From contig JAQVVR010000007.1 in assembly GCA_028698875.1 (NCBI GenBank), positions 19,186 to 83,185 on the forward strand: DNA of 64,000 nucleotides, given 5' to 3'. The stretch comes from Candidatus Izemoplasmatales bacterium. GTDB lineage: Bacteria; Bacillota_I; Bacilli_A; Izemoplasmatales; Hujiaoplasmataceae. The position numbers were made by a program, and so were the translations under genes. How positions within the stretch are numbered: position 1 is the first letter of the stretch; every line of letters starts with the position of its first letter. The notes beneath the pieces were generated by a model. That model saw nothing but the letters and a program-made list of their open reading frames with translations, did not search any database and was not told the origin of the DNA. This document shows positions 1-7,548 of the stretch, in pieces.

Positions 1-9
1 GTTTTTCAT
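1..9 (-). CDS. Start of a leftward gene, truncated by window edge
   Basis: On the minus strand an ATG (7-9) followed by two codons runs off the window. It has a good ribosome binding site, GGAGG (complement of 15-19), five bases upstream. Further upstream on the same strand is a TATAAT-like -10 near 40-50. Only the first three residues (M-K-N) are visible, so nothing can be said about function. The promoter would be divergent from that of the reductase at 182. Confidence 0.4.
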
Positions 10-123
10 TGTTGCCTCCACATAAATCCATGTTTGATATTATTATATCATTCAATAACGCGAAGATAAAGAAAATAATCCGGTAAATTTGTCCCATGAT
101 TTTTGGGATGTATTATCGGACGT

Positions 124-176
124 TTGTATGAAGCGATGAATGTTTTTGTGATATAATTATTCTTGGTAAGGAGGGG
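124..176 (+). promoter_or_regulatory. Promoter and RBS of the alcohol dehydrogenase gene
   Basis: An extended -10 element TGATATAAT lies at 149-157. The -35 is weak or absent, as expected for extended -10 promoters. The strong Shine-Dalgarno AAGGAGGGG (168-176) fixes the ATG at 182 as the start; the nearer ATG at 178 is out of frame and too close. Confidence 0.6.
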
Positions 177-181
177 TATGC

Positions 182-1357
182 ATGCGCAATTTTACTTTTT
201 ATAGTCCAACTGAATTTGTCTTTGGTCGAAAAACCGAAGAGCAGGTAGGAATACTCTTAAAGAAATATGGAGCTTCGAAGGTCTTGATTCATTTTGGTGG
301 AGGATCAATTATTAAATCGGGTTTGCTCCCAAGAATCGAGACGTTATTAAAAGCAGAAAATATCAAATACATTCTATTTGGCGGGGCACAACCCAATCCA
401 AGAAGCGGGCTTGTTTACCAGGGTATCAAACTATGTAAACGAGAAAATATCGATTTTATTCTCGCTGTTGGTGGCGGCTCGGCCATAGACTCGGCCAAAG
501 CCATAGCTGCGGGAGCGAAATATGATGGTGATTTTTGGGATTTCTTTGATGGAACAGCAATAATAAAGGCAGCCATTAAAATTGGTGTGATTTTAACTTT
601 ACCGGCATCGGGGTCAGAAGGGTCCCATCGATCGGTTATTACCAAAGAAGAGGGTATGCTAAAAAGAGGAGCGGGAAATGAATTTATCCGGCCAGTGTTT
701 TCAATCATTAACCCTGAGTTGACATTTACATTACCCGCATATCAAACTGCCGCTGGGATTGTTGATATGATGTCGCATATTTTTGAACGATATTTAACAA
801 AGACTCCCAACGTTGACCTTACAGATCGCCTTTGCGAAGCAACCTTGGTTTCCATCATTGAAGCCGGGCGAAAAGTAATGGATGATCCATATGATTATGA
901 GGCAAGAGCGACGCTCTGTTGGTCGGGAACAATTGCACATAATGGCATATTAGGTGTTGGCAGAGTTGAAGATTGGGCAACGCATCAGTTAGAACACGAA
1001 TTGTCTGCACGATATGATGTTACGCATGGAGCGGGATTAGCTGTGATGTTTCCCGCTTATATGAAATATGCTTTGGATACGGATATCAATCGTTTCCAAA
1101 GGCTGGCTATCAATGTTTGGGGTGTCGAATCCGGTTCACAAACCCCCACAGAAATTGCTCTTAACGGCATAAGCGCAATGAAAACTTTCTTTAAAAAAAT
1201 TGGGATGCCGACTTCTTTTTCAGAAATCGGCGCCCTAGAAAAAGACATTGATTTTCTGGTTAGCAAATTATTTCAAGGCAAGAGTAATAATTTTGGTGCA
1301 TTCAAGTCCCTTACTCCCGAAGGGGCAAGGATGGTATATCGCATTGCGTGTGAATAA
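182..1357 (+). CDS. Iron-type NADP(H)-dependent alcohol/aldehyde reductase (YqhD/BDH family)
   Basis: Group III metal-dependent alcohol dehydrogenase, 391 aa, full length. The nucleotide-binding GGGS at 97-100 lies within VGGGSAIDSAK. The four metal ligands are Asp195, His199, His268 and His282, in the spacing of E. coli YqhD (D194, H198, H267, H281). Known members reduce short-chain aldehydes to alcohols with NADPH in the cytoplasm, either in fermentation or to detoxify reactive aldehydes. The sequence does not reveal the substrate. The gene stands alone between its own extended -10 promoter and a strong terminator, convergent with the heliorhodopsin gene. All key residues are present, so an active enzyme is expected. 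Confidence 0.92.
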   Translation: MRNFTFYSPTEFVFGRKTEEQVGILLKKYGASKVLIHFGGGSIIKSGLLPRIETLLKAENIKYILFGGAQPNPRSGLVYQGIKLCKRENIDFILAVGGGSAIDSAKAIAAGAKYDGDFWDFFDGTAIIKAAIKIGVILTLPASGSEGSHRSVITKEEGMLKRGAGNEFIRPVFSIINPELTFTLPAYQTAAGIVDMMSHIFERYLTKTPNVDLTDRLCEATLVSIIEAGRKVMDDPYDYEARATLCWSGTIAHNGILGVGRVEDWATHQLEHELSARYDVTHGAGLAVMFPAYMKYALDTDINRFQRLAINVWGVESGSQTPTEIALNGISAMKTFFKKIGMPTSFSEIGALEKDIDFLVSKLFQGKSNNFGAFKSLTPEGARMVYRIACE

Positions 1358-1364
1358 AAAAATT

Positions 1365-1395
1365 AGACGTTGGGTTTTCCAACGTCTTTTTTTTT
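1365..1395. terminator. Bidirectional terminator between convergent genes
   Basis: Perfect 9-bp stem AGACGTTGG (1365-1373) with CCAACGTCT (1379-1387) and loop GTTTT. A run of T follows on the plus strand (1388-1395) and a run of A precedes it (1355-1360), so it can also terminate the leftward heliorhodopsin gene, whose stop codon lies inside the T run. Confidence 0.88.
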
Positions 1396-2185
1396 AAGGC
1401 TGCATCGCACCAAACAGTACCAACCAAGCCAAAAGCGTTTTGGCCACGAGACTCAAGATAATATAGACTCGCTCACCATATAAATAATTTTTCCATTTTC
1501 CCACCTTTAAATATTGAAGAATCATATTTATGGGAAAAGTATTGAATGCAACAAAATATGTGACTACAATTGCCCAAACGAACCAAGGAATCTGATCATA
1601 ATTTCCCGTTCCGGTCATATATAGCAGAATTACAATCCATGGCGTTACACCAGCAATTGAACCCCAAACAAAGGGGGTCCAATTCACTTTGCCTTGTTTA
1701 CCAGAATTTAATTGTTCCATAACGAGACCGAAAATATTCATCAACGCATTGAGCACAAAAATCAGAATTAACGATCCAATATCGTAAACCCCAAATAGTG
1801 TGGCAATTAAAACAATCATAATTGATGAACTAAGAGCATATTCGAACCAACGAAACTTGTTAATTCCTTTTTCTAAATCAGCATTATACAGTTCATTTAG
1901 TTTTTTAGGAATTGAGATTAAAGCATGCGCCACGGCTGAAATTAGTAAAAAGGACGCGACCATGATTCCAAACGGAAGCGTGAATAAATCACGAGACATC
2001 GGTTCTAAGGATTGAGTCAATGGATTGTATGTTAAATATATCTGGGTAATGACTGGTTGGAATTCAGCAATCTTCTGAATTATCGATGTCGCTAGAAAAA
2101 TCATTAAAATGCCTTGAATCAAATGGAGTCCACCCATCATCATGTTAAAACGTCTTAACTTTGGAAATGTGAGAACGTCTTTCAT
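1394..2185 (-). CDS. Heliorhodopsin
   Basis: Seven-helix membrane protein, 263 aa. It matches heliorhodopsin signatures: the N-terminal RRFN...LHLIQG region, the helix-3 motif FRWFEYALSSS with the predicted counterion Glu115, and the helix-7 motif ERVYIILSLVAKTLLAW with the retinal-binding Lys249. The Glu-Lys distance of 134 residues equals that of the founding protein 48C12 (E107 and K241). The N-terminus carries no signal peptide and is basic, consistent with the inverted topology of the family (N-terminus inside). Known heliorhodopsins have slow photocycles and no clear pump activity; roles in signalling or regulating neighbouring enzymes have been proposed. No retinal synthesis gene is seen here. 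The gene is single, has an upstream GGAGG, and diverges from the epimerase. Confidence 0.93.
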   Translation of the reverse strand: MKDVLTFPKLRRFNMMMGGLHLIQGILMIFLATSIIQKIAEFQPVITQIYLTYNPLTQSLEPMSRDLFTLPFGIMVASFLLISAVAHALISIPKKLNELYNADLEKGINKFRWFEYALSSSIMIVLIATLFGVYDIGSLILIFVLNALMNIFGLVMEQLNSGKQGKVNWTPFVWGSIAGVTPWIVILLYMTGTGNYDQIPWFVWAIVVTYFVAFNTFPINMILQYLKVGKWKNYLYGERVYIILSLVAKTLLAWLVLFGAMQP

Positions 2186-2326
2186 TTTTTTCCTCCGAAA
2201 AATAACGATTTGATATCTTCATTCTATCATATAATTTTAACAATCGCAAACGACGATACTTTTTCATCAAAAAAGCCGCGAATTATAACAGATATAATAA
2301 ACTCCAAGAAATGATATATTCTTATT

Positions 2327-2344
2327 AGTAAACGTCTGTTTACT
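2327..2344. promoter_or_regulatory. Palindromic operator-like site at the -35 of the epimerase promoter
   Basis: AGTAAAC-GTCT-GTTTACT is an 18-bp perfect inverted repeat with a four-base centre. It overlaps the candidate -35 (TTTACT, 2339-2344) of the promoter whose -10 is TATAAT at 2362-2367 (17-bp spacing). The size and shape fit a dimeric repressor such as a TetR-type protein. No regulator gene lies nearby. Confidence 0.5.
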
Positions 2345-2390
2345 TTTAGTGTGTTATGAGTTATAATAAGTATGTAAAAGGATATGGAGA
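2339..2390 (+). promoter_or_regulatory. Promoter and RBS of the epimerase gene
   Basis: -35 TTTACT (2339-2344), 17-bp spacer, -10 TATAAT (2362-2367). GGAG at 2387-2390 is eight bases from the ATG at 2399, supporting that start over the ATG at 2384. Confidence 0.6.
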
Positions 2391-2398
2391 GTGATATT

Positions 2399-3415
2399 AT
2401 GAAATGCATCGTTACTGGAGCGACGGGACATATTGGCAACGTTCTCGTCAAACAACTATATAAACGCGGTTATGAAATACAAGCAATTGTATTGCCAAAA
2501 GATGATTATAAAATGATTGAACCATATGCAGAGATTGTCTTTGGAAACATTCTTGATGTCGCATTTTTAGAAGCAACACTGCAAAATGTTGATTTTGTTT
2601 TTCATTTGGCGGGTATTGTTGAAATTGGATCAGGAAAAAAGCAATCAATTATGAAAGTCAATGTTGAAGGCACGAAAAATGTTGTCAATGCTTGCTTAAA
2701 AAATCATATCAAACGTCTCATTTATACTTCAAGCGTTCACGCAATTCCAGAATTACCAAAACCGGAATTAATGACGGAAATAAATCATTTTGATCCAGCG
2801 TTGGTAAAGGGCAATTATGGAAAATCAAAAGCCATAGCAACCCAAATTGTTATGGATCAAAAGGATTCTGATTTAGATGTTGTAATCGTTCATCCCACCG
2901 GAGTCATCGGGCCGGCTGACTATAAGTTATCAAATGTTAGCCAAATGTTCGTCGATTTCCTCTGTGGACGGCTTACAGCATACCTCAAAGGCGGATATAA
3001 TTTCGTTGATGTCCGTGATGTCGCTAATGGCATCATACTCGCAGCTGAAAAGGGCAAAAGAGGTGAATGCTATATTTTGTCCGGTTCAGAAATCACCGTC
3101 AAAGAATTGTTGGATGAAATATCTATAATCTCGGGACGGAAACGGATTAAAACCAAATTGGCATTTTGGTTCATTTTGGCCATGAGTTATTTTGCAGAAA
3201 TCTATTACAAAATTGCCAAACAAAAACCATTGTTTACTCACTACTCGATAATTGTTTTAAATTCAAATTATCATTTTTCCAATGAAAAAGCCAAACGAGA
3301 ATTAGGATTTACGACTAGAGATATCAAAGTTTCAATCAAAGATGCAATGGATTTTGCCATTGAAAATTATCTAACAAAAAATGGAACTAAATTTAAGATG
3401 AAATCGCTGGAATAA
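2399..3415 (+). CDS. NAD(P)-dependent epimerase/dehydratase-type SDR
   Basis: Extended short-chain dehydrogenase/reductase, 338 aa. The N-terminal Rossmann motif GATGHIG spans residues 7-13. The catalytic Tyr140 and Lys144 sit in YGKSK, with the Ser pair 111-112 upstream. The overall pattern is closest to dihydroflavonol-4-reductase/3-beta-HSD-like bacterial proteins acting on sugar-nucleotide, steroid-like or carbonyl substrates; the true substrate is unknown. A hydrophobic stretch near residues 255-275 (FWFILAMSYFAEIYY) may be a membrane-associating helix, as in 3-beta-HSD relatives. The start is taken at the ATG served by GGAG; an upstream in-frame ATG at 2384 has no usable ribosome binding site. 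The gene is monocistronic, diverges from heliorhodopsin, and has a palindrome over its promoter, so it may be repressor-controlled. Confidence 0.85.
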   Translation: MKCIVTGATGHIGNVLVKQLYKRGYEIQAIVLPKDDYKMIEPYAEIVFGNILDVAFLEATLQNVDFVFHLAGIVEIGSGKKQSIMKVNVEGTKNVVNACLKNHIKRLIYTSSVHAIPELPKPELMTEINHFDPALVKGNYGKSKAIATQIVMDQKDSDLDVVIVHPTGVIGPADYKLSNVSQMFVDFLCGRLTAYLKGGYNFVDVRDVANGIILAAEKGKRGECYILSGSEITVKELLDEISIISGRKRIKTKLAFWFILAMSYFAEIYYKIAKQKPLFTHYSIIVLNSNYHFSNEKAKRELGFTTRDIKVSIKDAMDFAIENYLTKNGTKFKMKSLE

Positions 3416-3470
3416 TTATTCGTTTTTGAAGTTGATAATTGCTCTATTTTTAGCCTAAAAATTGAGTTTA

Positions 3471-3502
3471 AAAGAAGGAGATGAAATATCATCCTTTTTT
3501 TT
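3471..3502 (+). terminator. Terminator after the epimerase gene
   Basis: Imperfect hairpin: AAGG (3475-3478) with CCTT (3493-3496), a two-base bulge, then ATGA/TCAT, followed by eight T residues. Confidence 0.65.
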
Positions 3503-3533
3503 ATCGAAATACTTTATATTCGGTTTTATTTTG

Positions 3534-3575
3534 TGTTATAATCTTCATAAATTATTGTCAAGAATTACTTGGAGG
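3534..3575 (+). promoter_or_regulatory. Promoter and RBS of the acetylesterase-like gene
   Basis: Extended -10 TGTTATAAT at 3534-3542. GGAGG at 3571-3575 is six bases before GTG 3582 but touches the ATG at 3576, so the GTG is the better start. Confidence 0.6.
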
Positions 3576-3581
3576 ATGCTT

Positions 3582-5099
3582 GTGAAACCACACTTTACTC
3601 TAGCACCAATTTTTGCCGATCACATGATGTTTCAAGCCGGAAAACCGGTTTATCTTTTTGGCTCGTGTTTGAAGCGTCGAGAAATTCGCATACGAATTAA
3701 TGGAATGACATTTCGATTTAAGACAGCGGATGTAACTTTCTGTTTCGAATTGCCAGCAATGCCATATATTAAAGATCCTTTCGATTTTGAGGTTGTCTGC
3801 CAAGCGCAAAAACAGACAATTCATAACTGTTTAGTTGGCGATGTGTTCATCGTATCCGGGCAAGCCAATATGGGATTTCCTTTACAAGCCACATATGAAA
3901 CAAAAGTAAAAGAAACACCCAATATTCGCTTTTTTCAAGTGCCGGCCTTGCCATATACCAATGCTCATATGGAATTTCCGCAGTTTTACAATAACAAATC
4001 AGCTTGGGATACCTGTAATTTTGAATCGGCAATGAAATTTTCAGCGATTGGATATTTAGTAGCGCAAATTCTTCAAAAGGACCAAAACAGTCCGATCGGG
4101 ATTATATCTTGTTGTTTGGATGATTCATCGGTGCTATCATGGGCCGGCATTATGGAATTATGTCAAACACCAGAAACACAAAAGCACTTAAGTACTTATC
4201 GGATCGATTATAGTAAATATCCCAATTTGGATGCATATTCCGAAGCGTTTAATTCACAATTGCCTAAATGGCATAGTTTCAAAGCGGAAATGGAAGCAAA
4301 TATACAATCGGGGATGACGGCCGAAAAGGGATATTATACGGCAAAGAAAAATCATCCCGATATTGAACTGCCGATGGGACCCAAGCATCACAATCGTCCA
4401 GCCGGCGCTTTTGAAACCATGACAAGTACAATTGTTCCCTTTTCTGTTCGCGGAGTAATGTTTTATCAAGGAGAAGCCGATTGTGCAAATAATGCTTTGT
4501 ACGAAGAAGCATTTATAGCGATGATAAAAAGTTGGCGACGTGGATTCAAAGATATCGGACTACCATTTGTGTTTGTTCAGATTGCCGGGTATTCATATCC
4601 GGGCCTATCGGAGACGGCAAGTGCAATCATTAGAGAAGCACAAGCAAATTGCATAAACTTTAACAATAACATTTATATGGCAACAGCCGCTGATTTGGGA
4701 GAAGAAAATCACATTTGTCCTCGGGATAAAACAATTATTGCCAAACGGTTAGCTGATACCATTTTGGAAAAAATCTATAAGAGTGGGAAAAACTCGATGG
4801 CACCCGCATTATTTAGTTATCAAATCACAGAAAACCACTTAATTATTTATACAGAATTTAATAACCTGAATTTAGTATCTCATTCCAAACGAAACCTGGG
4901 ATTTAAAGCAACAATTGATGAACTGACCTTTCAAAATATTGAGACTGATCGCATCGAATTGTCGGGAAACCAAATCATTATTAAGGATATAAAAAAAATC
5001 AAGGAAATCCGTTATAATTTTACCAACTTTCCGTATCTAGATATTTATTCCACTAATGACTTACCACTTTTGCCATTCCGAATTAAAATTGAATCCTAA
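3582..5099 (+). CDS. Sialate O-acetylesterase family (SASA/SGNH) protein, likely catalytically dead
   Basis: 505 aa with the family layout: an N-terminal beta domain (LAPIFADHMMFQ), the block I region GDVFIVSGQANM (86-97), the GVMFYQGEADC block, and the C-terminal block DLGEENHICPRDK. Active members remove O-acetyl groups from sialic acids or other sugars using a Ser-His-Asp triad. Here the nucleophile of GQSNM is Ala95 (codon GCC), and the usual DIHP motif reads H377-I-C379-P, so Asp and His are also replaced. This looks like a pseudoenzyme that kept the fold and perhaps sugar binding. No signal peptide is seen, so it is probably cytoplasmic. It starts at GTG; an upstream in-frame extension lacks a ribosome binding site. 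The gene is intact and shows no decay, arguing against a simple pseudogene. Confidence 0.82.
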   Translation: MKPHFTLAPIFADHMMFQAGKPVYLFGSCLKRREIRIRINGMTFRFKTADVTFCFELPAMPYIKDPFDFEVVCQAQKQTIHNCLVGDVFIVSGQANMGFPLQATYETKVKETPNIRFFQVPALPYTNAHMEFPQFYNNKSAWDTCNFESAMKFSAIGYLVAQILQKDQNSPIGIISCCLDDSSVLSWAGIMELCQTPETQKHLSTYRIDYSKYPNLDAYSEAFNSQLPKWHSFKAEMEANIQSGMTAEKGYYTAKKNHPDIELPMGPKHHNRPAGAFETMTSTIVPFSVRGVMFYQGEADCANNALYEEAFIAMIKSWRRGFKDIGLPFVFVQIAGYSYPGLSETASAIIREAQANCINFNNNIYMATAADLGEENHICPRDKTIIAKRLADTILEKIYKSGKNSMAPALFSYQITENHLIIYTEFNNLNLVSHSKRNLGFKATIDELTFQNIETDRIELSGNQIIIKDIKKIKEIRYNFTNFPYLDIYSTNDLPLLPFRIKIES

Positions 5100-5104
5100 C
5101 TTAT

Positions 5105-5137
5105 GAAAAAAACCAGAATCCCGTTTTGGTTTTTTTC
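5105..5137. terminator. Terminator after the acetylesterase-like gene
   Basis: Perfect 11-bp stem GAAAAAAACCA (5105-5115) with TGGTTTTTTTC (5127-5137). The A/T tracts form part of the stem, so it is symmetrical and may act in both directions. Confidence 0.75.
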
Positions 5138-5166
5138 ATCATCGGGTGTATAATAACAGTGGTGAT
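5126..5166 (+). promoter_or_regulatory. Promoter and RBS of the nuclease-helicase gene
   Basis: -10 TATAAT at 5149-5154 with TTGGTT at 5126-5131 as a -35 (17 bp), overlapping the descending arm of the preceding terminator. GGTGAT at 5161-5166 selects the GTG at 5170. A GTG at 5146 is in frame but overlaps the -10. Confidence 0.6.
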
Positions 5167-5169
5167 ATA

Positions 5170-7548
5170 GTGAAAAACATTCATGTTAGCGCCAAGGAAA
5201 TTGCGGAGTTTCTATATGGTTCTGGTAACATTACTAGTGATCGCGCCTTGACGATTCTTGGAGATGAAGGAACGGCTATTCATCAGTATTGGCAAGGACT
5301 TTATCTCAAAGATGATCAAAAGGAAGTTTTGGTTAAAACCACCATTATCAAAGACGATTTCCACTTGGAGATTACCGGCAGAATTGACGGCATCGTTTAC
5401 CGAAACGATGTTTTAGTGCTGGAAGAAATTAAATCAACTCATCGTGATTTGGATGAAATAGATGAAAAGACAACGCCAGCGCACTTAGCGCAAGCGAAAT
5501 TATATGCCTATATGTATGTTTTTGAACACTCGTTAACAAGCATTATGGTTCAGCTTACTTATATTCATGTTGACGATAAACAAGTGAAAGCAATTCTGAA
5601 AAAATATACCCGCAAGTCATTAGAAAAGTATTTTATAAAAGTTACCGATGAATTTTTAAAATGGGAGCGAAAAATAGCATTCCATGAGGAGTCAAGGCTT
5701 AAGTCGATTACCGGTTTAACGTTTCCATTTTCCCAATATCGAATCAATCAACGAGAACTGATGGGCCATGTTTACCGAACCGTTTTGGATCGCGATATCT
5801 TGTACGCAATTGCCCCAACAGGAATTGGCAAAACAATTGCGACCATTTTCCCGGTTTTGAAAGCAATCAACAATCCAGCCGAAAAGGTTTTTTACTTAAC
5901 CGCAAAAAACGATGGCAAACAAATAGCTCTAGACACAATATCGTTACTTGAAAGTCACGGGTTAATCGCTAAAACATGCGAAATAACAGCTAAAGATTCT
6001 ATGTGTTTTTTGAAAGAACGCGACTGCGACCCAGAAGTATGTAAATATGCCAAGGGGTATTACAATCGAGTATATAAAGCGATTGATGATTTATATGAAC
6101 ATGAATCAATAATGCGAAAAGATATAATAAGAACATATGCTCGCAAACACCGAGTGTGTCCTTTTGAATTGTCACTTGATATTTCAAACTATGCAGATAT
6201 GATCATTGCGGACTATAATTATGCCTTTGATCCGCGGGTCCACTTAATTCGGTATTTTGATGATGACCGCTACAAGCCAATCTTACTGGTGGATGAAGCT
6301 CACAACTTAATTTCTCGCGGACGAGATATGTATAGTGCAACCGTTTCGGAGTCAGAATTGATTAAATTGTTGGAACTCGCGAAACCGTTAAAACCATCTC
6401 CATCCCGCGATATCAAAAGATTATTGGAAATTTTTACTGAATATCAGATTAATATGATTGACGTTGATTTTGTCAAAAAAGAAAGTATCAACGATTTTTT
6501 AATTCAGACTTTCAAAAGAGTATTATTTAAACTGGATCGGATTATGATGGAGGGCTCAAAGAAGATTCCTAACAAAAATGCCATCTTCTTGATTTACTTT
6601 GATTTGGTACAGTTTATCAAAATCAGTGAATTTTTTGATGGCCGTTTTGTCTTTACTATGGAGCGAACTGAAGATCACGACTTTCAGCTATCGATTCGCT
6701 GTTTAGATGCCAGCAAATATCTCCTTTCTACTATCAAGGATCACACCGAAGCCTGTGTCTTTTTTAGTGCCACCTTAGATCCAATCCATTACTATAAACA
6801 ATTATTAACGGCCAATGTTGGTAAAGACATCAAATTGGATTCTGCTTTTATGCAACGCCATTTATTGCTTAATGCAGTGGATGCCGTTTCCACTCGGTAT
6901 GCTGACCGTAAGGATTCAATTGCTCAAATTATCGAAATCACCAAGGTTCTTGTGACCGGAAAACGAGGTAACTATATTCTATTCTTCCCTTCATATCAAT
7001 ATCTAAACATGGTTAGGGAACGGCTTGATGTTGATTTAGAAAAATACGAAATCATTGTTCAAAAAAAAGACATGAATTTTCGTGAACGCCATGAAACCAT
7101 CGAAATGTTTAAAACCGCTTCGGATAAAACTCAAATTGGAATGTTTGTTATGGGCGGTGTGTTTGGTGAATCGATTGATTTAATTGGTGATATGCTATCC
7201 GGAGTTTTAATCGTTGGGGTCGGATTGCCAGCTTTATCCCCGATAAATAATTTATTGAAATCCTATTTTGACGACGAATTTAATAGTGGATTTGATTTTG
7301 CATATACGTATCCGGGAATTAATAAAGTCATCCAAGCCGTCGGTCGGGTCATTCGCAGTGAAACTGACCGAGGAGTAGCAATTCTTATCGATGATCGATT
7401 TACTTCGCGTAAGTATTTATCGATTTATCCTAAAGAGTGGAGCCATCTAAGAATTATTAATGATCCAAAGAATTTAAAAAAAGTGATTCGTGATTTTTGG
7501 AAAGCCGAAGAGGTAACGGAGGAAATATATGTTAAAACGGATTCGTAA
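5170..7548 (+). CDS. RecB/Cas4-type nuclease fused to XPD/DinG-like Fe-S helicase
   Basis: 792 aa, two modules. Residues 1-170 form a PD-(D/E)XK nuclease with all family motifs: GTAIH (His38), Asp73 in GRID, Glu86-x-Lys88, and QAKLY (Gln108-Tyr112). Residues about 190-792 are a superfamily 2 helicase with Walker A APTGIGKT (215-222), four cysteines (C279, C286, C291, C330) in the iron-sulfur position of XPD/DinG, DEAH box 375-378, and a C-terminal helicase half ending in QAVGRVIRS. Such enzymes unwind DNA 5' to 3'; the attached nuclease suggests end processing in repair or replication restart. It overlaps the following lipase-like gene by 20 bases. The start is GTG 5170, chosen for its GGTGAT site. 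The biochemical partner is unknown. Confidence 0.88.
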   Translation: MKNIHVSAKEIAEFLYGSGNITSDRALTILGDEGTAIHQYWQGLYLKDDQKEVLVKTTIIKDDFHLEITGRIDGIVYRNDVLVLEEIKSTHRDLDEIDEKTTPAHLAQAKLYAYMYVFEHSLTSIMVQLTYIHVDDKQVKAILKKYTRKSLEKYFIKVTDEFLKWERKIAFHEESRLKSITGLTFPFSQYRINQRELMGHVYRTVLDRDILYAIAPTGIGKTIATIFPVLKAINNPAEKVFYLTAKNDGKQIALDTISLLESHGLIAKTCEITAKDSMCFLKERDCDPEVCKYAKGYYNRVYKAIDDLYEHESIMRKDIIRTYARKHRVCPFELSLDISNYADMIIADYNYAFDPRVHLIRYFDDDRYKPILLVDEAHNLISRGRDMYSATVSESELIKLLELAKPLKPSPSRDIKRLLEIFTEYQINMIDVDFVKKESINDFLIQTFKRVLFKLDRIMMEGSKKIPNKNAIFLIYFDLVQFIKISEFFDGRFVFTMERTEDHDFQLSIRCLDASKYLLSTIKDHTEACVFFSATLDPIHYYKQLLTANVGKDIKLDSAFMQRHLLLNAVDAVSTRYADRKDSIAQIIEITKVLVTGKRGNYILFFPSYQYLNMVRERLDVDLEKYEIIVQKKDMNFRERHETIEMFKTASDKTQIGMFVMGGVFGESIDLIGDMLSGVLIVGVGLPALSPINNLLKSYFDDEFNSGFDFAYTYPGINKVIQAVGRVIRSETDRGVAILIDDRFTSRKYLSIYPKEWSHLRIINDPKNLKKVIRDFWKAEEVTEEIYVKTDS

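Noticed and set aside
93..110. Hairpin TCCCA/TGGGA in the divergent region at the left edge
   Set aside because: Only five pairs with no T run; likely chance.
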